From Acetobacteraceae bacterium (GTDB lineage Bacteria; Pseudomonadota; Alphaproteobacteria; Acetobacterales; Acetobacteraceae): a stretch of 64,000 nt of DNA. The notes beneath the pieces are model-generated. The model was not told where the DNA came from and made no database searches. It was given only the letters and a program-made list of their open reading frames with translations. Both the position numbers and the translations under genes were made by a program. Every line of letters begins with the position of its first letter. Position 1 is the first letter of the stretch. The stretch is from the NCBI GenBank assembly GCA_025354865.1, contig JANXMB010000190.1, positions 60,850 through 124,849 of the forward strand, in the 5' to 3' direction. This document shows positions 61,394 to 64,000 of this stretch, piece by piece.

Positions 61394-61529
61394 CAATGAT
61401 TAACGGGGTATGCATAAACCGTTCGTGAAAAATTCTACACGCAAAGGTTGCATATACACGGTTAGCGCGATTAATATCGCCGCATACTAAACGGACGGTT
61501 GCAAAACGCAAAGCATAAGGATCGGTCGG

Positions 61530-62570
61530 ATGGAAAAGAACAAAGCCCTCGACGCCGCCATGGCGCAGATCGAACGGGCCTTCGGAAAAGGCTCTATCAT
61601 GCGGATGGGGCAGCGCGCGGGGAACGAACAGATCGAGGTGATTCCCTCCGGATCCCTCGGACTCGACCTCGCGCTCGGCATCGGCGGGCTGCCGCGTGGC
61701 CGTATCATCGAAATCTATGGACCGGAAAGCTCCGGCAAGACCACGCTGGCGCTGCATGCAATCGCCGAAGCCCAGAAGCTGGGCGGCACCTGCGCGTTCG
61801 TGGACGCCGAGCACGCGCTGGATCCGACGTATGCGCGGAAGCTGGGGGTGGATGTCGACAATCTGTTGATCTCGCAGCCCGATGCCGGCGAGCAGGCGTT
61901 GGAAATCGCCGATACGCTGGTGCGTTCGGGTGCGGTGGACGTGCTGGTGGTCGATAGTGTTGCCGCACTGGTGCCGCGCGCCGAGTTGGAAGGCGAGATG
62001 GGCGACAGCCACATGGGCCTGCATGCGCGGCTCATGAGCCAGGCGCTGCGGAAAATCACCGGCAGCGTGTCCAAGAGCAACTGCATGCTGATCTTCCTCA
62101 ATCAGATCCGCATGAAGATCGGCGTGATGTTCGGCAACCCCGAAACCACCACCGGCGGCAACGCGCTGAAGTTCTACGCGTCGATCCGACTGGAAATCCG
62201 TCGCATTGGCCAGATCAAGGAGCGGGAAGAGGTTGTCGGCAACCAGACCCGCGTGAAGGTCGTGAAAAACAAGCTGGCGCCGCCGTTCAAACAGGTCGAA
62301 TTCGACATCATGTATGGGGAGGGCGTCAGCAAGGTGGGCGAGTTGCTCGACCTCGGCGTGAAGGCCGGCGCGGTGGAGAAATCCGGCGCATGGTTCAGCC
62401 ACGACAGCCAGCGCCTGGGCCAGGGCCGCGAAAATGCCAAGCAGTTCCTGCGCGATCACAAGGACATTGCCGCCACGATCGAGGCGAAGGTCCGCGCCTC
62501 GTCCGGCGTCGTGAGCAACACGATGATCGGCAGCCCGGACGAGGAAGAAATGGCGGAGGCGGCCGAATAG
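61530..62570 (+). CDS. recA: recombinase A
   Basis: 346 residues, full length. Walker [39 protein letters not shown] region, Walker [22 protein letters not shown], and the L2 region [16 protein letters not shown] are all intact; the acidic tail [13 protein letters not shown] is normal. It catalyses strand exchange and activates LexA cleavage. The 174-base spacer upstream has two exact LexA boxes. A strong intrinsic terminator follows at 62603. Confidence 0.98.
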   Translation: MEKNKALDAAMAQIERAFGKGSIMRMGQRAGNEQIEVIPSGSLGLDLALGIGGLPRGRIIEIYGPESSGKTTLALHAIAEAQKLGGTCAFVDAEHALDPTYARKLGVDVDNLLISQPDAGEQALEIADTLVRSGAVDVLVVDSVAALVPRAELEGEMGDSHMGLHARLMSQALRKITGSVSKSNCMLIFLNQIRMKIGVMFGNPETTTGGNALKFYASIRLEIRRIGQIKEREEVVGNQTRVKVVKNKLAPPFKQVEFDIMYGEGVSKVGELLDLGVKAGAVEKSGAWFSHDSQRLGQGRENAKQFLRDHKDIAATIEAKVRASSGVVSNTMIGSPDEEEMAEAAE

Positions 62571-62602
62571 CCGTTTCCGGCCGGGCTGTTTGTTGGATTG
62601 GG

Positions 62603-62636
62603 AAAGGCCGGTGTTCGCTCCGGCCTTTTTCTTTTT
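62603..62636 (+). terminator. intrinsic terminator of recA
   Basis: AAAGGCCGG (62603-62611), loop TGTTCGCT, CCGGCCTTT (62620-62628), then a T-rich run. It lies 33 bases after the recA stop and is the clearest terminator in the window. Confidence 0.9.
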
Positions 62637-62682
62637 GGGCCAAATGCACGATGGGCGCAGGCGGTCGTCCGGCTGATATCGC

Positions 62683-63311
62683 TTACCGATCCAGCCAGAC
62701 GTCCTCCATGCGCATGCCATTGTATTCGCTGTTGGTCATCTGGGAGAAACCCTTCACGTAGCCCTGCCAGCAGGTGCCGGATTTGCTGTGGTACAGCACC
62801 GGTCGGGCAACATCCTCGGCGAGGCGTCGCTCGATGTCCCACACAAGGCGCTTGCGCTTCTCGGCATCCGGTTCGCGGGACTGGGCGTCGAACAGCGTGT
62901 CGATCTCGGGCTTGCAATAGCCGTCGTAATTGGTCTCGGAGCCGCAGGCGTAGTTCTCGTAGAAGGCCTGATCGGGGTCGTCCACGCCATTGCCGGTCAG
63001 GTTCAACCCGATGGCATAATCGCGACGATTGATCTTGGGATACCACATGGCGGTGTCGATCGGTTCCAATTCCGCGTCGATGTAGATTTCGCGCAACGGG
63101 TCGATCAGGAGCACGGCGGGGTCGCGATAGGCGGCGTTGTCGCGGGCCGAGACCTTGATATGAAGGCGTTTGTTCGGGCCGTAGCCGAGGGTTTCCATGA
63201 TCCGCCGAGCCTGGGCGCGGTTCTTGGATATGTCGGGGTCGTAACCGGGGAGTTGGCGAGCGTGGCGATCAGCGCGAATGCCATGGCGGCGATGCGGCGC
63301 TTGTTCGTCAT
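62683..63311 (-). pseudogene. peptide/nickel-type ABC substrate-binding protein, internally deleted
   Basis: The start is normal: GGAGG, ATG and an export signal (MTNKRRIAAMAFALIATLA). About 20 codons later the reading frame shifts, and sequence continues as LPGYDPDISKNRAQARRIMETLGYGPNKRLHIKV through to NSEYNGMRMEDVWLD, the C-terminal third of a family 5 binding protein. Intact members have about 500-550 residues, so most of the gene (the N-terminal lobe and ligand site) is deleted, with a frameshift at the join near 63240. No transporter partner genes are adjacent. It is divergent from coxS. Confidence 0.85.
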
Positions 63312-63487
63312 GTCCATTTCCTCCCGTATGTCCCTGCCCTGTTATGTTCGGGGGGTATGGTTTGGGCAAGCGGACGGGGTCGGGACGACCGAGCCGTCTT
63401 TCCACTGGTGGACCCCGCTTGACCGCGTCCCCTGCCAGCGACCATTCTCCGCCACGACGAATGCGCGTGGGATAAGGGAGAAAGCAC

Positions 63488-63964
63488 ATGCCTCAGGTAA
63501 CCCTGACGGTGAACGGCAAACAGCACACGGTAGCGGTCGAAGGCCGCACCCTGCTCGTCGAATTGCTCCGGGAAAAGCTCAGCCTGACCGGCACCCATGT
63601 CGGCTGCGATACCAGCCAGTGCGGCGCCTGCGTCGTGCATGTGGACGGCATATCCGCCAAATCCTGCACCATGCTGGCTTTGCAGGCCGATGGCACCAGC
63701 GTGACGACCATCGAAGGCCTCGCAGCCGCCGACGGCACCCTGCACCCGATGCAGGAAATGTTCCGCGAGCATCACGCGCTGCAATGCGGCTTCTGCACCC
63801 CCGGCATGGTCATGAGCGCGATCGACCTGGTGAACAGCCATCCCCAGGGCATGACCGAGAAGGAAATCCGGGAAGGGCTGGAGGGCAACCTCTGCCGCTG
63901 CACCGGCTACCATAACATCGTCAAAGCGATCGACGCGGCCCAATCTCTGATGCACGCCAAATAA
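63488..63964 (+). CDS. coxS: (2Fe-2S) subunit of a CO-dehydrogenase-type molybdenum hydroxylase
   Basis: 158 residues. The plant-ferredoxin-like cluster is [16 protein letters not shown] and the second cluster is CGFC([11 protein letters not shown]) with [13 protein letters not shown]. The length and order fit the small subunit of the xanthine oxidase family (CoxS/CutS). It passes electrons from the molybdenum to the FAD subunit. AAGGGAG precedes the ATG. Which substrate the complex oxidises (CO, aldehyde, aromatic) cannot be decided because the large subunit lies beyond the window. Confidence 0.93.
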   Translation: MPQVTLTVNGKQHTVAVEGRTLLVELLREKLSLTGTHVGCDTSQCGACVVHVDGISAKSCTMLALQADGTSVTTIEGLAAADGTLHPMQEMFREHHALQCGFCTPGMVMSAIDLVNSHPQGMTEKEIREGLEGNLCRCTGYHNIVKAIDAAQSLMHAK

Positions 63965-63989
63965 GAACGCGACGATAGGGAGAACGATC

Positions 63990-64000
63990 ATGGCCTTCGA
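63990..64000 (+). CDS. start of the next gene, probably the molybdenum-binding large subunit
   Basis: AGGGAGA and ATGGCCTTCGA at the very edge of the window. Only the first three codons are visible, and the identity is inferred from the usual coxS-coxL order, not seen. Confidence 0.35.

Overview
The window is high-GC, densely coded bacterial chromosome. Gene content and order point to an alphaproteobacterium, most likely Rhodospirillales and perhaps Acetobacteraceae. The evidence is the kdsD-lptC-lptA-lptB-rpoN-hpf block, a CBP3-type cytochrome bc1 chaperone, an FzlA-like protein, the zeta-type F1-ATPase inhibitor, a Mur/Fur-type regulator, HemJ, CtrA-, LexA- and FixK-like sites of alphaproteobacterial form, and fliR-flhB followed by a CckA-like kinase. 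The genus cannot be fixed from sequence alone.

Layout. 0-0.5 kb: start of an ABC-F ATPase. 1.1-6.1 kb: a catabolic-looking unit (thiolase, HSL esterase, TRAP binding protein, fused TRAP DctQM). 6.2-8.5 kb: an SDR and a secreted serine hydrolase. 8.5-11.5 kb, minus: dapA, smpB, a molybdopterin oxidoreductase, a glutathione peroxidase and a decayed carboxymuconolactone-decarboxylase-like gene. 11.6-18.4 kb: DUF1697, an LplT-like MFS carrier, fur, olsB, lnt, an HTH regulator, DUF2244 and nth. 18.5-27.4 kb, minus: DUF2125, plsC, a YdcF-like protein, ftsX, ftsE, pdxA, an SDR, a secreted protein, argF and argD. 27.5-28.6 kb: CBP3 and DUF177. 28.8-34.4 kb: a branched-chain-type ABC transporter with a fused LivM-LivG and a metallo-beta-lactamase-fold hydrolase, followed by a HAD phosphatase and hemJ. 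36.0-40.2 kb: a signalling cluster of two response regulators and a PAS histidine kinase. 40.4-45.3 kb, minus: hydroxypyruvate isomerase, tartronate semialdehyde reductase, an XRE regulator and a HyuA-type hydantoinase. 45.4-49.8 kb: an AI-2E family transporter, a small membrane protein, the ATPase inhibitor, FzlA, a complex I assembly-type epimerase, tRNA-Leu(CAG) and RNase D. 49.9-55.7 kb: the lipopolysaccharide transport, rpoN and hpf block. 55.8-58.4 kb: a sulfotransferase, an SDR and an esterase. 58.6-62.6 kb: fliR, flhB, a CckA-like kinase and recA. 62.7-64 kb: a decayed peptide-binding protein and the start of a CO-dehydrogenase-type molybdenum hydroxylase operon.

The most unusual signal is a dispersed palindromic repeat family with five copies (6138, 12150, 35098, 39793, 47088). 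It begins with TAG and sits exactly at the 3' ends of genes. For four genes the repeat's own TAG is the stop codon. For two others the reading frame runs into the repeat and gains a 21- or 41-residue tail. A second, unrelated element bounded by CTAG supplies the rpoN stop in the same way. The simplest explanation is small non-autonomous mobile elements that insert at YTAG sites.

Other points of note: a CtrA-type site in front of fliR-flhB and a short soluble CckA-like kinase; LexA boxes of alphaproteobacterial type before recA; a FixK/FNR-type site before the F1-ATPase inhibitor; an SDR lacking its catalytic tyrosine; and two pseudogenes made by internal deletions.
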